A stretch of DNA of 23,865 nucleotides from a virus, in IMG/VR virus record IMGVR_UViG_3300027867_000044, positions 1-23,865 of that record, one strand, 5' to 3'. Every line of letters starts with the position of its first letter. Positions within the stretch are counted from its first letter, which is position 1. The notes under the pieces are model-generated. The model was not told the DNA's origin and ran no database searches. It saw only the letters and a program-made list of their open reading frames with translations. Position numbers and translations under genes: made by a program. This document shows, piece by piece, positions 1 through 5,014 of this stretch.

Positions 1-165
1 TTTCTCGTAGGCAGCATGACTCGAAGAATGCACCGTGCATCCGACCGCGCAGCCTTTGCCGTTCTCCCAGTATTTGCCGTGAATCAGTTCATCGGCGGCG
101 ATATGGGCACGCACTCGGGCTAGATAAAAGTCTTTCACTTCCTGCTTTCCGTGATAGGCGATCAT
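1..165 (-). CDS. conserved phage hypothetical protein, C-terminus outside window
   Basis: The frame is open from ATG at 165 to the window edge (55 residues, no stop). It begins MIAYHGKQEVKDFYLARVRA and goes on with YWENGKGCAVGCTVHS, a pattern I recall from a widespread phage/prophage hypothetical family that is much longer; the rest lies outside the window. The start is set by an excellent ribosome-binding site, GAAAGGAGC, ending a few bases before the ATG on the minus strand. It is the last visible gene of the leftward operon, 26 bases after the preceding 65-residue gene. The two Cys in GCAVGC and the following His could bind metal, but no function is known to me. Confidence 0.82.
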   Translation of the reverse strand, partial: MIAYHGKQEVKDFYLARVRAHIAADELIHGKYWENGKGCAVGCTVHSSSHAAYEK

Positions 166-191
166 TGATTTGCTCCTTTCGAATTTTCGAC

Positions 192-389
192 TCAGCGTTT
201 CGACTGTTCTATTCCGAGAATGGACGAAAGTTCATCAGCGCACGACTCTCGGCCAGCGGTCCATTCATTTTCTCCCTCCATCGGAACCCGCCATTCTTCA
301 GGCAGCGCAAACAGTTTCTCGATGTCGGCCATGACTTCCGGTGGAACATGCTGGGCATACAGCCAGTCTTTGAGAGTGAGTTTAGCCAT
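192..389 (-). CDS. small acidic protein of unknown function (65 aa)
   Basis: I start this gene at ATG 389, beginning MAKLTLKDWLYAQHVPPEVM, because AAAGGAGCG lies 8-9 bases upstream. The frame is open further upstream, but that part overlaps the membrane peptide before it. The protein is soluble, acidic and probably helical, with no Cys cluster or transmembrane segment. Its start lies inside the last codons of the 28-residue membrane peptide (ATGGCTAA overlap), so the two are probably translationally coupled. I do not recognise the family. Confidence 0.75.
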   Translation of the reverse strand: MAKLTLKDWLYAQHVPPEVMADIEKLFALPEEWRVPMEGENEWTAGRESCADELSSILGIEQSKR

Positions 390-468
390 TTCGACGCGCT
401 CCTTTGAGAAACAGGGCTGCAAGAACGAGAAAGACAAGGTAGATGAGAAGTTCCAGGTAGTATTTCAT
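382..468 (-). CDS. tiny single-pass membrane peptide (28 aa)
   Basis: The reading frame MKYYLELLIYLVFLVLAALF continues with a short basic tail (KGARRNG) and ends at TAA 384-382. Nearly the whole peptide is one hydrophobic helix, with positive charges at the C-terminus. A good ribosome-binding site (GCGAGGTGAC) precedes the ATG. Its stop overlaps the start of the next gene by 8 bases. Too short for ordinary gene finders. The function is unknown; small holin-like or membrane-modulating peptides are possible but unproved. Confidence 0.68.
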   Translation of the reverse strand: MKYYLELLIYLVFLVLAALFLKGARRNG

Positions 469-579
469 TTGTCACCTCGCAGTAACTTTTCGAACTCCAT
501 GGCATTTCTGGCCAAAGGTTTTTAGAATCCTCTGGATGCACTTCAAATCTGCGCCCATCTGGACACCAAGTGAAATTCC
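469..579 (-). other. 111-base interval with no convincing gene
   Basis: This lies between the short Cys protein and the 28-residue membrane peptide. On the minus strand two frames are open. One gives a 28-residue basic peptide from ATG 558 (MGADLKCIQRILKTFGQKCH...), ending in the TGA just before the next ribosome-binding site. The other reads TWCPDGRRFEVHPEDSKNLW but has no clear start and runs into overlapping genes. Either could be the lost C-terminal part of the short protein upstream after an indel. Neither is annotated as a gene. Confidence 0.4.
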
Positions 580-657
580 CTAGTCGCAACACATGAGCCG
601 ATAGCCCTTTTGAATCGGTTGCTCCCACTCTCCGGCCTCACATTGTTTGAATCTCAC
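580..657 (-). CDS. very short Cys-containing phage protein, apparently truncated (25 aa)
   Basis: A GTG start at 657 has a strong GAGGAG box 5 bases upstream and gives MRFKQCEAGEWEQPIQKGYR then LMCCD and a TAG stop. The pattern GEW.QP..KGY...CCD is one I recall from a common small phage protein in which CCDC is followed by GLVH and about 30-40 more residues; here a TAG comes directly after CCD. The same frame is also open back to the upstream gene's TGA at 757, but without an ATG/GTG there, only a TTG at 738 without a ribosome-binding site. Either this is a shortened member or a broken copy. Confidence 0.55.
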   Translation of the reverse strand: MRFKQCEAGEWEQPIQKGYRLMCCD

Positions 658-756
658 TCGGTCTCCTCGATTCAGTTTCGGGGCCAGCCCGTCGATGGCT
701 TCGTATCGGCCCAGCCCCGACTCTGCGGTTAGAGGCAAATGGGGAAGGACTAAGCC

Positions 757-1575
757 TCATTCCGCAAACTTGATTGTGTATCCGTGTTTCTTGCCTATGT
801 CTTGCAAATCAAAGGCTTTAGACTCTTTCATATACTGTACCTTCGAAGCATCATCGAGCTTGATGTCGAGGAGCTTCTGAGATTCGGGACTGAGGGCAGC
901 CCGAAAGACAGAGACGCCTTCGCCTTGCAGGGCCACAAATCCATCCTTCCACCGCACAAGGGCTATAGTCTTGAGTTGTTCTTCCTCGCGCTCTTGGTAT
1001 TTCTGCTCGGCCTCGACTTGTGAGATTACAGCAGCCTCTTCAATTGGAGTAGGATCGAAGCCAGCGAGTTTGATGATCCAGCCATAGGTGAGGCGGTAGG
1101 CTTTGGATGCGGCCCTGGTGATCGCCATCGACCGAACAGCATAGTCCTCGGCTTTCTCCCATTGCCCGTCCCGAGTGCAAATGGAGCTTGCTGATCCGAC
1201 AATGTGATCGTCGCGCATACGGACAAGGTTGATCTTCGCTTCATAGCCTCTGGCGATCTCTTTGACATAGGCCTCTTGAGGCGTTACGCCCATCATCCCG
1301 CCGACAATCGACCAGCCTTCGAACCAGATGTATTTCTTCTGCTTAATGACGGTGTAGAGCTTTTGCGATGTGACAATTTCGGCCAGGCAGTTTGCGATCT
1401 CAACGGCTTCGGCCACAGCCTTTCGCGGATCGTGCTGCCCGAGTCGGCCAAGCTGATAGTTTGGTTGCGAGACAACGATTTCGCCTTCGATTACCTCGGG
1501 TGCGGGCTTTTCGGCTGGCGCTTGGACGGATTGAGTATCGACGAGCTGGCCGGAAATTTTCGTTCCTTCGGGCAT
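757..1575 (-). CDS. putative phage recombination/single-strand annealing-type protein (272 aa)
   Basis: Starts at ATG 1575 with GAGGAGGT 8-9 bases upstream. After a Pro/Glu-rich N-terminus (about residues 1-50) comes a conserved core. It contains WFEGWSIVGGMMGVTP, GYEAKINLVRMRDDHIVGSA, a CTRDGQW segment and EDYAVRSMAITRAASKAYRL. This core matches a family I recall in many phages and actinobacterial prophages (EGW...G.MLG...RDDYA.RSMA.TRA.SKA.R). That family is loosely linked to Rad52/ERF-like annealing proteins; the link is tentative. The C-terminal third (about 190-272) is charged and variable. It is the largest gene of the leftward operon, three bases after the Cys/His gene, which fits an early replication/recombination role. 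Confidence 0.6.
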   Translation of the reverse strand: MPEGTKISGQLVDTQSVQAPAEKPAPEVIEGEIVVSQPNYQLGRLGQHDPRKAVAEAVEIANCLAEIVTSQKLYTVIKQKKYIWFEGWSIVGGMMGVTPQEAYVKEIARGYEAKINLVRMRDDHIVGSASSICTRDGQWEKAEDYAVRSMAITRAASKAYRLTYGWIIKLAGFDPTPIEEAAVISQVEAEQKYQEREEEQLKTIALVRWKDGFVALQGEGVSVFRAALSPESQKLLDIKLDDASKVQYMKESKAFDLQDIGKKHGYTIKFAE

Positions 1576-1578
1576 AGG

Positions 1579-1764
1579 CTATACCTCCTCGGTATGTTCA
1601 TCGGCCAGAATAGATTCGACATCTTTCGGCACAAATTCAGCACATGCGCTCGAATGCAGTATCTGATGGTTCCAGTAGCTTGCTCCGCATCGATAGCATC
1701 GCTCCCAATCTTCCGGCTCCGGGGCAGGCTGTTTTCGAGACTCCATTTCGGCATCGTAGTCCAT
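1579..1764 (-). CDS. small Cys/His-knuckle protein (61 aa)
   Basis: Starts at ATG 1764, overlapping the previous stop as TGATG, with AAGGAGC 7-9 bases upstream. The middle holds CYRCGASYWNHQILHSSAC: a CxxC pair followed by two His and a further Cys, a plausible single zinc knuckle. The flanks are acidic. It ends in TAG three bases before the recombination-type gene, so the two are likely co-translated. No family is recognised beyond the metal-knuckle pattern. Confidence 0.72.
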   Translation of the reverse strand: MDYDAEMESRKQPAPEPEDWERCYRCGASYWNHQILHSSACAEFVPKDVESILADEHTEEV

Positions 1765-1934
1765 CAGCTCGGCTCCTTATCGGTGGGAATGTCGATAGGG
1801 CAATCGGAGATGAATTCGAGCCAAGGCATACCCTCTTCGATCTCGAAGGCGATGTTTCGGACGAGAATGGCCTGAGCGGTTCGGCCCTCTCGATCACAGC
1901 GTTCGGCCCAGCGTTTCAGATCATCGACGTTCAT
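1764..1934 (-). CDS. small acidic helical protein of unknown function (56 aa)
   Basis: The start is placed at ATG 1934 (MNVDDLKRWAERCDREGRTA) because ACAGGAGCG precedes it at good spacing. An upstream in-frame ATG at 1958 would add eight residues but has no such box. The N-terminal two thirds look helical and the C-terminus is acidic and Pro-rich. Its TGA overlaps the ATG of the Cys/His gene. Function unknown. Confidence 0.7.
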   Translation of the reverse strand: MNVDDLKRWAERCDREGRTAQAILVRNIAFEIEEGMPWLEFISDCPIDIPTDKEPS

Positions 1935-1976
1935 GGTTTCGCTCCTGTATCGAGCCACGAATACTGGCTCAGGTGC

Positions 1977-2414
1977 TCACTCGATTTTCAGATGCTCCAT
2001 TTCTGAGAGAATGGCCAGTTGTTGAGTCTTCAAGGCTTCCACTTGCCTGTCGAGTTCTTGGTGAGACTTGATGGCCTCCAAATTGGAGGGAGTATCGGCA
2101 TAAAGTTGGCGCGGCGATATTTTCGAACGATTCTTCTTGCTATCGGTGGTCCAAACATCGACACCGGAATAGCTTGATTCTGCAACCGAGGTAACATCTA
2201 AAACCTTCCAACCCTCCCATGGGGCGAACTTATGTGCGCGCACGCGAGTGAATGGCTTTTTGTCTTTTGGCTCCGGTTTGTCAATCGCTTCTTTGGCCTT
2301 TGCCAAGCTTTCAGCTGAACGCTCACGGCCGCGAAGTTCGAATAGCCACACATTGCGATTTTCGACATAGCTTATTTCGACGCCGCCATAAGTCGTTTTT
2401 AGTTCCTGCGCCAT
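1977..2414 (-). CDS. conserved-looking phage protein of unknown function (145 aa)
   Basis: Starts at ATG 2414 with AGGAGGG eight bases upstream, sharing bases with the preceding membrane peptide's TAA (TAATG). The first half is mixed alpha/beta with many charges. The middle (APWEGWKVLDVTSVAESSYS) has Trp and Ser-rich stretches. The last 40 residues are a likely coiled coil (QELDRQVEALKTQQLAILSE). There is no signal peptide or transmembrane segment. It is preceded by the membrane micro-gene cassette and followed by a 42-base gap, the largest inside this part of the leftward operon. No function is recognised. Confidence 0.78.
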   Translation of the reverse strand: MAQELKTTYGGVEISYVENRNVWLFELRGRERSAESLAKAKEAIDKPEPKDKKPFTRVRAHKFAPWEGWKVLDVTSVAESSYSGVDVWTTDSKKNRSKISPRQLYADTPSNLEAIKSHQELDRQVEALKTQQLAILSEMEHLKIE

Positions 2415-2503
2415 TAGCGTAACCCTCCTAGAATGAAGTAGATTTCGGCATAGCCGAGCACCGCGACAAAGGCGATCCAGAAGAACTGTTTAGCGAGTTT
2501 CAT
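2414..2503 (-). CDS. tiny single-pass membrane peptide (29 aa)
   Basis: ATG 2503 gives MKLAKQFFWIAFVAVLGYAE followed by IYFILGGLR and TAA. There is one hydrophobic segment after a short basic N-terminus, so an N-in orientation is expected. TGGAGGCC precedes the start by five bases. Its ATG overlaps the TGA of the peptide before it (ATGA), and its TAA overlaps the next ATG (TAATG). Function unknown. Confidence 0.7.
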   Translation of the reverse strand: MKLAKQFFWIAFVAVLGYAEIYFILGGLR

Positions 2504-2580
2504 TTACGGCCTCCAGTTTCGAGCCACATCAGAAAGCCGATAAAGGCAATACAGAGAACGAATTCGGCAAACTTCTTCAT
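2500..2580 (-). CDS. tiny single-pass membrane peptide (26 aa)
   Basis: ATG 2580 gives MKKFAEFVLCIAFIGFLMWL then ETGGRK and TGA. It has a basic N-terminus and one hydrophobic helix containing a Cys. A CCGGAGCC box lies just upstream, and both ends are ATGA overlaps with the neighbouring small genes. It resembles the following 29-residue peptide in size and layout, but the similarity is too slight to prove duplication. Function unknown. Confidence 0.68.
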   Translation of the reverse strand: MKKFAEFVLCIAFIGFLMWLETGGRK

Positions 2581-2738
2581 TTCGGCTCCGGGAAGTCCTC
2601 GTGCCAGATTTCCATGCGAGCGCGTTCCCGTTCTTTCATTTCGAGGCGAGCGCTATTCGAATAGCTCGGGCGGAACAGGAAATAACCCAGAGACAAGCCC
2701 AAAATAAAGAAGCAGATATATAAAATATCGTGGTTCAT
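2577..2738 (-). CDS. small membrane-anchored protein with charged tail (53 aa)
   Basis: The start is placed at ATG 2738, which has CGGAGGC six bases upstream and an ATGA overlap with the lipoprotein's stop. Longer in-frame versions run through that lipoprotein gene and are rejected. Residues about 5-22 (ILYICFFILGLSLGYFLF) form one transmembrane helix. The remaining 30 residues are highly charged (RLEMKERERARMEIWHEDF). With the adjacent lipoprotein this is reminiscent of an inner-/outer-membrane spanin pair, but the soluble tail is far shorter than known inner spanins, so this is only a thought. Confidence 0.72.
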   Translation of the reverse strand: MNHDILYICFFILGLSLGYFLFRPSYSNSARLEMKERERARMEIWHEDFPEPK

Positions 2739-2875
2739 GGACGCCTCCGATTCACGCAATGAGCACCGAATTTCGGGCACAGGGACCGGGAACCAGGCTC
2801 GAAGCGCACCGTTTTGACAATTGGGCGCATCGGGCAGCCAGAAGCGAGTAATACGAGGATGAGAAGGGATTTCAT
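2735..2875 (-). CDS. small putative lipoprotein (46 aa)
   Basis: ATG 2875 gives MKSLLILVLLASGC, a short basic-hydrophobic signal ending in a lipobox-like LASGC with Cys14 as the expected lipidated residue. The mature part is about 32 residues, basic, Pro-containing and with two more Cys. The first bases overlap the preceding stop (ATGA), and GGAGAAGCC lies directly upstream. It is followed by a membrane-anchored gene, again with ATGA. A lipoprotein suggests a host with lipoprotein processing, and a role in lysis, superinfection exclusion or envelope modification can only be guessed. Confidence 0.7.
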   Translation of the reverse strand: MKSLLILVLLASGCPMRPIVKTVRFEPGSRSLCPKFGAHCVNRRRP

Positions 2876-3057
2876 GGCTTCTCCTCAAATCGTTCACGCA
2901 CAAGCGCTTCGAGTATCTCAGCAGCTTTGTCTTCTCGACCAGCTTGGTAAGCGTCTGCGCCAATCATCTCTTTCTCAACCTCGGCCATAATCTTGTCGCA
3001 TGTGCACTCGGCGCCAGCCCTCGATTTGCAGCTTCGATAATGGAATGGCCGTTTCAT
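2872..3057 (-). CDS. Cys-rich small protein, first gene of the leftward operon (61 aa)
   Basis: ATG 3057 gives MKRPFHYRSCKSRAGAECTC followed by an acidic helical part. Three Cys plus an early His (HYRSC, CTC) could bind metal. There is no Shine-Dalgarno sequence before the ATG; instead a promoter-like TTGACC-16 bases-TATTCT ends seven bases before it. The message therefore probably begins at or next to the start codon and is translated leaderless. As the first product it may be a regulator, but no DNA-binding fold is recognisable. Confidence 0.7.
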   Translation of the reverse strand: MKRPFHYRSCKSRAGAECTCDKIMAEVEKEMIGADAYQAGREDKAAEILEALVRERFEEKP

Positions 3058-3092
3058 GGCGCCGAGAATAGCATCACGAGAAAATAGGTCAA
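3058..3092 (-). promoter_or_regulatory. leftward promoter, probably leaderless
   Basis: Read on the minus strand there is TTGACC (3092-3087), a 16-base spacer, and TATTCT (3070-3065), with seven bases left before ATG 3057. That distance puts the expected transcription start on or one base before the initiation codon, matching the missing ribosome-binding site. The -10 matches the sigma70 consensus at four of six positions. Confidence 0.55.
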
Positions 3093-3150
3093 TAGTACGG
3101 AAGTTCTAGTACCACCCAGCAAAATAAAGGATTTAGCTCACCTAGTACTA
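3093..3150. repeat. three AGTAC-centred operator-like boxes
   Basis: The divergent region holds AATAGTACGG (3091-3100), TCTAGTACCA (3105-3114) and CCTAGTACTATTT (3141-3153). The third contains the perfect palindrome TAGTACTA (3143-3150), and its reverse complement reads AAATAGTACTAGG, matching the first box. They lie directly upstream of the leftward -35 and between the two promoters, as expected for operators of a phage switch-type repressor. No repressor gene is identified in the window. Confidence 0.4.
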
Positions 3151-3157
3151 TTTGGGC

Positions 3158-3187
3158 TTGACAATCGCACCAAAACAGGCGTATAGC
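3158..3187 (+). promoter_or_regulatory. rightward sigma70-like promoter
   Basis: A perfect TTGACA (3158-3163) is followed after 18 bases by TATAGC (3182-3187). This is 40 bases before the first rightward gene (GTG 3229) and back-to-back with the leftward promoter. It would drive the chain of small genes from 3229 and perhaps, by read-through, the structural genes. Confidence 0.55.
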
Positions 3188-3228
3188 GTTTATCGACACA
3201 GTTGTGCCTAATCCACCGAGGCAGAACG

Positions 3229-3432
3229 GTGAGAGCGTTTTACAGCTTGGACAATCCACCGACCCGAAAATCAAGAGAGCAGCGCCGAATCGAGCGAATG
3301 GAGCGTTTAGAGCGCTTCGAGGCGATGCGAATACACGGTGAGAACCGAGGCTGGCAAGTCAAATCGAGTGCGGGGATTCCAGTATGGCAGTTCGTAGCGG
3401 GCGGAAAAATACAGCCACCCAATCGACAATGA
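3229..3432 (+). CDS. small basic protein, first rightward gene (67 aa)
   Basis: GTG 3229 is chosen because CCGAGG lies seven bases upstream. A TTG at 3202 would give nine more residues without support. The N-terminal half is very basic and helical (RKSREQRRIERMERLERFEA), while the C-terminal part is likely beta (WQVKSSAGIPVWQFVAGG). It ends in an ATGA overlap with the next gene. Such a charged first gene could bind nucleic acid, but no family is recognised. Confidence 0.6.
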   Translation: MRAFYSLDNPPTRKSREQRRIERMERLERFEAMRIHGENRGWQVKSSAGIPVWQFVAGGKIQPPNRQ

Positions 3433-3539
3433 GTGATGCTCAAAGGCGGGAATTACAGCGTCAGGCCGAAGCGAACGAAGCAGCTATGAAATGGCTCAAA
3501 TCGGAACTAAAGCGTCTTGAATCCAAAGCTCACACTTGA
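3429..3539 (+). CDS. tiny helical protein (36 aa)
   Basis: ATG 3429 overlaps the previous TGA (ATGA), which would allow reinitiation in the absence of a clear ribosome-binding site. The peptide (MSDAQRRELQRQAEANEAAM...) is a single charged amphipathic helix, probably a coiled coil. Its end overlaps the next gene by 23 bases. Function unknown. Confidence 0.55.
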   Translation: MSDAQRRELQRQAEANEAAMKWLKSELKRLESKAHT

Positions 3540-3705
3540 ACTCGACCAATCGACCGGCCAAGTCTCGGTAAATGGCCCAATCGACCAGACATTATTCTGC
3601 CTCGGCATGTTAGAACTAGCCAAGAACGCGATCCTCGACCATGCGAAACAATCGAAGAATCAGATACTTGTCGCCAGACCGGCGATAAGCTTGGTGAAGC
3701 AATGA
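3517..3705 (+). CDS. small conserved-looking phage protein (62 aa)
   Basis: The start is a TTG at 3517 (MNPKLTLELDQSTGQVSVNG); there is no ATG in the folded N-terminus, so an alternative start is needed. A short GGAACTAAAG segment lies upstream. A beta-hairpin-like N-terminus with the phrase VNGPID is followed by a helix (LGMLELAKNAILDHAK). This two-part pattern is one I recall from small phage hypothetical proteins. The end is an ATGA overlap with the next gene. Confidence 0.6.
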   Translation: MNPKLTLELDQSTGQVSVNGPIDQTLFCLGMLELAKNAILDHAKQSKNQILVARPAISLVKQ

Positions 3706-3863
3706 GTTGGACATTCGAACCAGCTGATGCCATTTTAATCCCAGCCTGGAACGATATGAGCTGTTTCTCGGCCATCTTGGCAGAAGCATTGGAGTTATTC
3801 ATAGACAGAGATTGCATGCCGTTGTTCTCGATGATCGACTGGAGCTTCGATAATGTTCGTTAA
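3702..3863 (+). CDS. small protein of unknown function (53 aa)
   Basis: ATG 3702 overlaps the previous TGA. The product (MSWTFEPADAILIPAWNDMS...) is rich in Trp, Phe and Met, acidic overall, and lacks a clean transmembrane segment. It ends in TAA ten bases inside the next gene. No family is recognised; the coupled start and packed context are the support. Confidence 0.55.
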   Translation: MSWTFEPADAILIPAWNDMSCFSAILAEALELFIDRDCMPLFSMIDWSFDNVR

Positions 3864-4035
3864 AGGCCAATCCGGTAATCCTCACGGTCGGCCAAAGCTC
3901 GGAGAAGCAGCTCCCAATTCACTATTATTTTTAGCTGTACAAGAACAAGCACTCGAAACAAATCCTGAAAGTCTCGAAATGTTAGCCAATTCAACATGCG
4001 AAACGCCCTCGAAAAACAACTCATCGAACTCATAA
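3853..4035 (+). CDS. short protein with KGQSGNPHGRPK motif (60 aa)
   Basis: ATG 3853 has CTGGAG eight bases upstream. Residues 4-15 (KGQSGNPHGRPK) match the start motif of the DUF5681-type family often found in phages near packaging genes. The rest is much shorter than usual and Ser/Asn-rich at the end. It overlaps the GIY-YIG gene by 40 bases in another frame. It may be a shortened member; a small terminase role should not be assumed. Confidence 0.6.
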   Translation: MFVKGQSGNPHGRPKLGEAAPNSLLFLAVQEQALETNPESLEMLANSTCETPSKNNSSNS

Positions 4036-4364
4036 TTCCAGACCTCGGCCAAAGATTTAAAGGCAATGATTTCAGATCGTTGTGTGGACCTGGGGTTTAT
4101 GTGTTCATGGACGGAGATTCAGCGCTTTATGTGGGAATGGCCTCTAACTTATTGAGAAGGCTGGGTGGTAGGCATCATCAAGTCGAAGCAAAGAAAACTT
4201 GCACCGATGTGCTGATTTATCGCACCAAATCGGTTGATGATGCGTACAAACTGGAGGCTTTGCTCATCGGAGGCCTGAAACCGGCAAGAAATATGCAACG
4301 AAAAAAGCGCTGGCTAAATGATCTACTTGGTAACACGCCTACATTCAGTGGCTTACAAGTATGA
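3996..4364 (+). CDS. GIY-YIG family endonuclease (122 aa)
   Basis: The family signature is clear. GVY at residues 33-35 and YVG at 45-47 form the paired strands (GPGVYVFMDGDSALYVGMAS). Arg54/55 follow in NLLRRLGGRH, and Glu88 in LEALLIGGLKPARN is the metal-binding residue, with Asn99 after it. The protein is little more than the catalytic domain, so DNA target choice must come from a partner or the short N-terminal helix. ATG 3996 lies inside the previous gene and lacks a strong ribosome-binding site. Free-standing phage GIY-YIG proteins may be homing enzymes or nicking/repair nucleases; which one cannot be told here. Confidence 0.85.
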   Translation: MRNALEKQLIELIIPDLGQRFKGNDFRSLCGPGVYVFMDGDSALYVGMASNLLRRLGGRHHQVEAKKTCTDVLIYRTKSVDDAYKLEALLIGGLKPARNMQRKKRWLNDLLGNTPTFSGLQV

Positions 4365-4550
4365 AGTCATATAAGCTACATTATGTTTAGTGGTTATTGC
4401 CCTCATAAATCCCGGTACCTTTGTGGAAAAAGCCTCAGCCGGATGGCGGGTCGCCCCAGGCGTCACTTTGTGAGCGACGTGGCATTGCCTAGCAACTTTG
4501 TGCCTACAAATCCCTTGATTTCCGTACCCACATCTGGTATCTGTACCCCC
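4365..4550. other. regulatory gap between GIY-YIG gene and RHH gene
   Basis: These 186 bases carry no convincing protein; an in-frame upstream extension of the next gene from ATG 4383 has no ribosome-binding site and a non-protein-like sequence. ACTTTGTG occurs twice (within 4460-4505) and GTACC three times (near 4412, 4524 and 4544). The right end holds a promoter-like sequence. Confidence 0.45.
4515..4550 (+). promoter_or_regulatory. probable leaderless promoter for the RHH gene
   Basis: TTGATT (4515-4520), a 17-base spacer and TATCTG (4538-4543) are followed by seven bases and then ATG 4551. The geometry is the same as in the leftward promoter before 3057. Two GTACCC copies (GTACCCACATC and TGTACCCCC) flank the -10, a direct repeat suited to ribbon-helix-helix autoregulation. 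The -10 match is weak, so this is tentative. Confidence 0.4.
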
Positions 4551-4961
4551 ATGCTGGACACAACGTGGAAGCTGCGGGTGAGCGAGAACGAGCTTACGGA
4601 GTGGAAGGCGATGGCAGCGGAACGAGGGATGCTGCTTTCGGAGTGGATACGGAGTTGCTGCAACGCGGCGGGGCCGTCAACGGCGCGAAGGATCGAGAAG
4701 ATTGCAGCAGAGATGGCCCACGACGCCGGAAAGTCGATCATCGAAGAACTTGAGCCAGTTGCTTCAGTATCGAGTGTGCGGGAAGACGCTGCGGTTCCTG
4801 CGGCTGGCGGACGGAAGCCTTTTACCGATCCATTTCCACCCGAGGCTGTATCAGATCCAAAGCCAGGAATATGCGCAAACTGCGAGCATCGAAGATCGAA
4901 GCACGGCGGATTTGGTTCGGCCTGTCAGGAAGACAACTGCTTATGCAGTGGCTTCGAGTGA
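4551..4961 (+). CDS. ribbon-helix-helix DNA-binding protein with C-terminal zinc knuckle (136 aa)
   Basis: I start at ATG 4551. The N-terminus (MLDTTWKLRVSENELTEWKA) then forms a typical ribbon-helix-helix fold, with a strand at residues 4-10 and two helices to about 38. It resembles MobC-like and phage RHH proteins. A Pro/Ala-rich linker follows. The C-terminus has Cys108, Cys111, His113, His118, Cys125, Cys130 and Cys132 in the spacing C..C.H....H......C....C.C, a likely zinc-binding tail seen in other phage small proteins. No ribosome-binding site precedes the ATG, but a promoter-like sequence does. It is probably a transcription regulator that may repress itself. Confidence 0.65.
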   Translation: MLDTTWKLRVSENELTEWKAMAAERGMLLSEWIRSCCNAAGPSTARRIEKIAAEMAHDAGKSIIEELEPVASVSSVREDAAVPAAGGRKPFTDPFPPEAVSDPKPGICANCEHRRSKHGGFGSACQEDNCLCSGFE

Positions 4962-5014
4962 GGGACTGGCCGGATTCGAGCCGAGTGGTGCATGGGATAA
5001 GGGTGTGGTACTGA

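Noticed and set aside
209-628. 139-codon minus-strand frame from GTG 628
   Set aside because: Beyond its first 50 codons it fully overlaps two better-supported genes (382-468 and 192-389) in other frames and has no ribosome-binding site. Only the first part may be a gene remnant.
757-759. Read-through of the TGA ending the recombination-type gene into the open frame 580-756
   Set aside because: The GTG at 657 with a strong GAGGAG box explains the protein-like part; no read-through signal is visible.
2577-2875. Classical two-component spanin pair
   Set aside because: A lipoprotein and a membrane-anchored protein are adjacent, but the order is reversed from the usual one and the membrane protein's 30-residue tail is too short to reach the outer membrane. 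Kept only as a hypothesis.
4383-4550. N-terminal extension of the RHH protein from ATG 4383
   Set aside because: No ribosome-binding site and no protein-like sequence; the promoter-like element at 4515-4543 and the clean RHH start favour ATG 4551.
4943-5014. 23-codon frame MQWLRVRDWPDSSRVVHGIR... ending just before GTG 5015
   Set aside because: It overlaps the end of the RHH gene in another frame, lacks a ribosome-binding site and is too short to judge.
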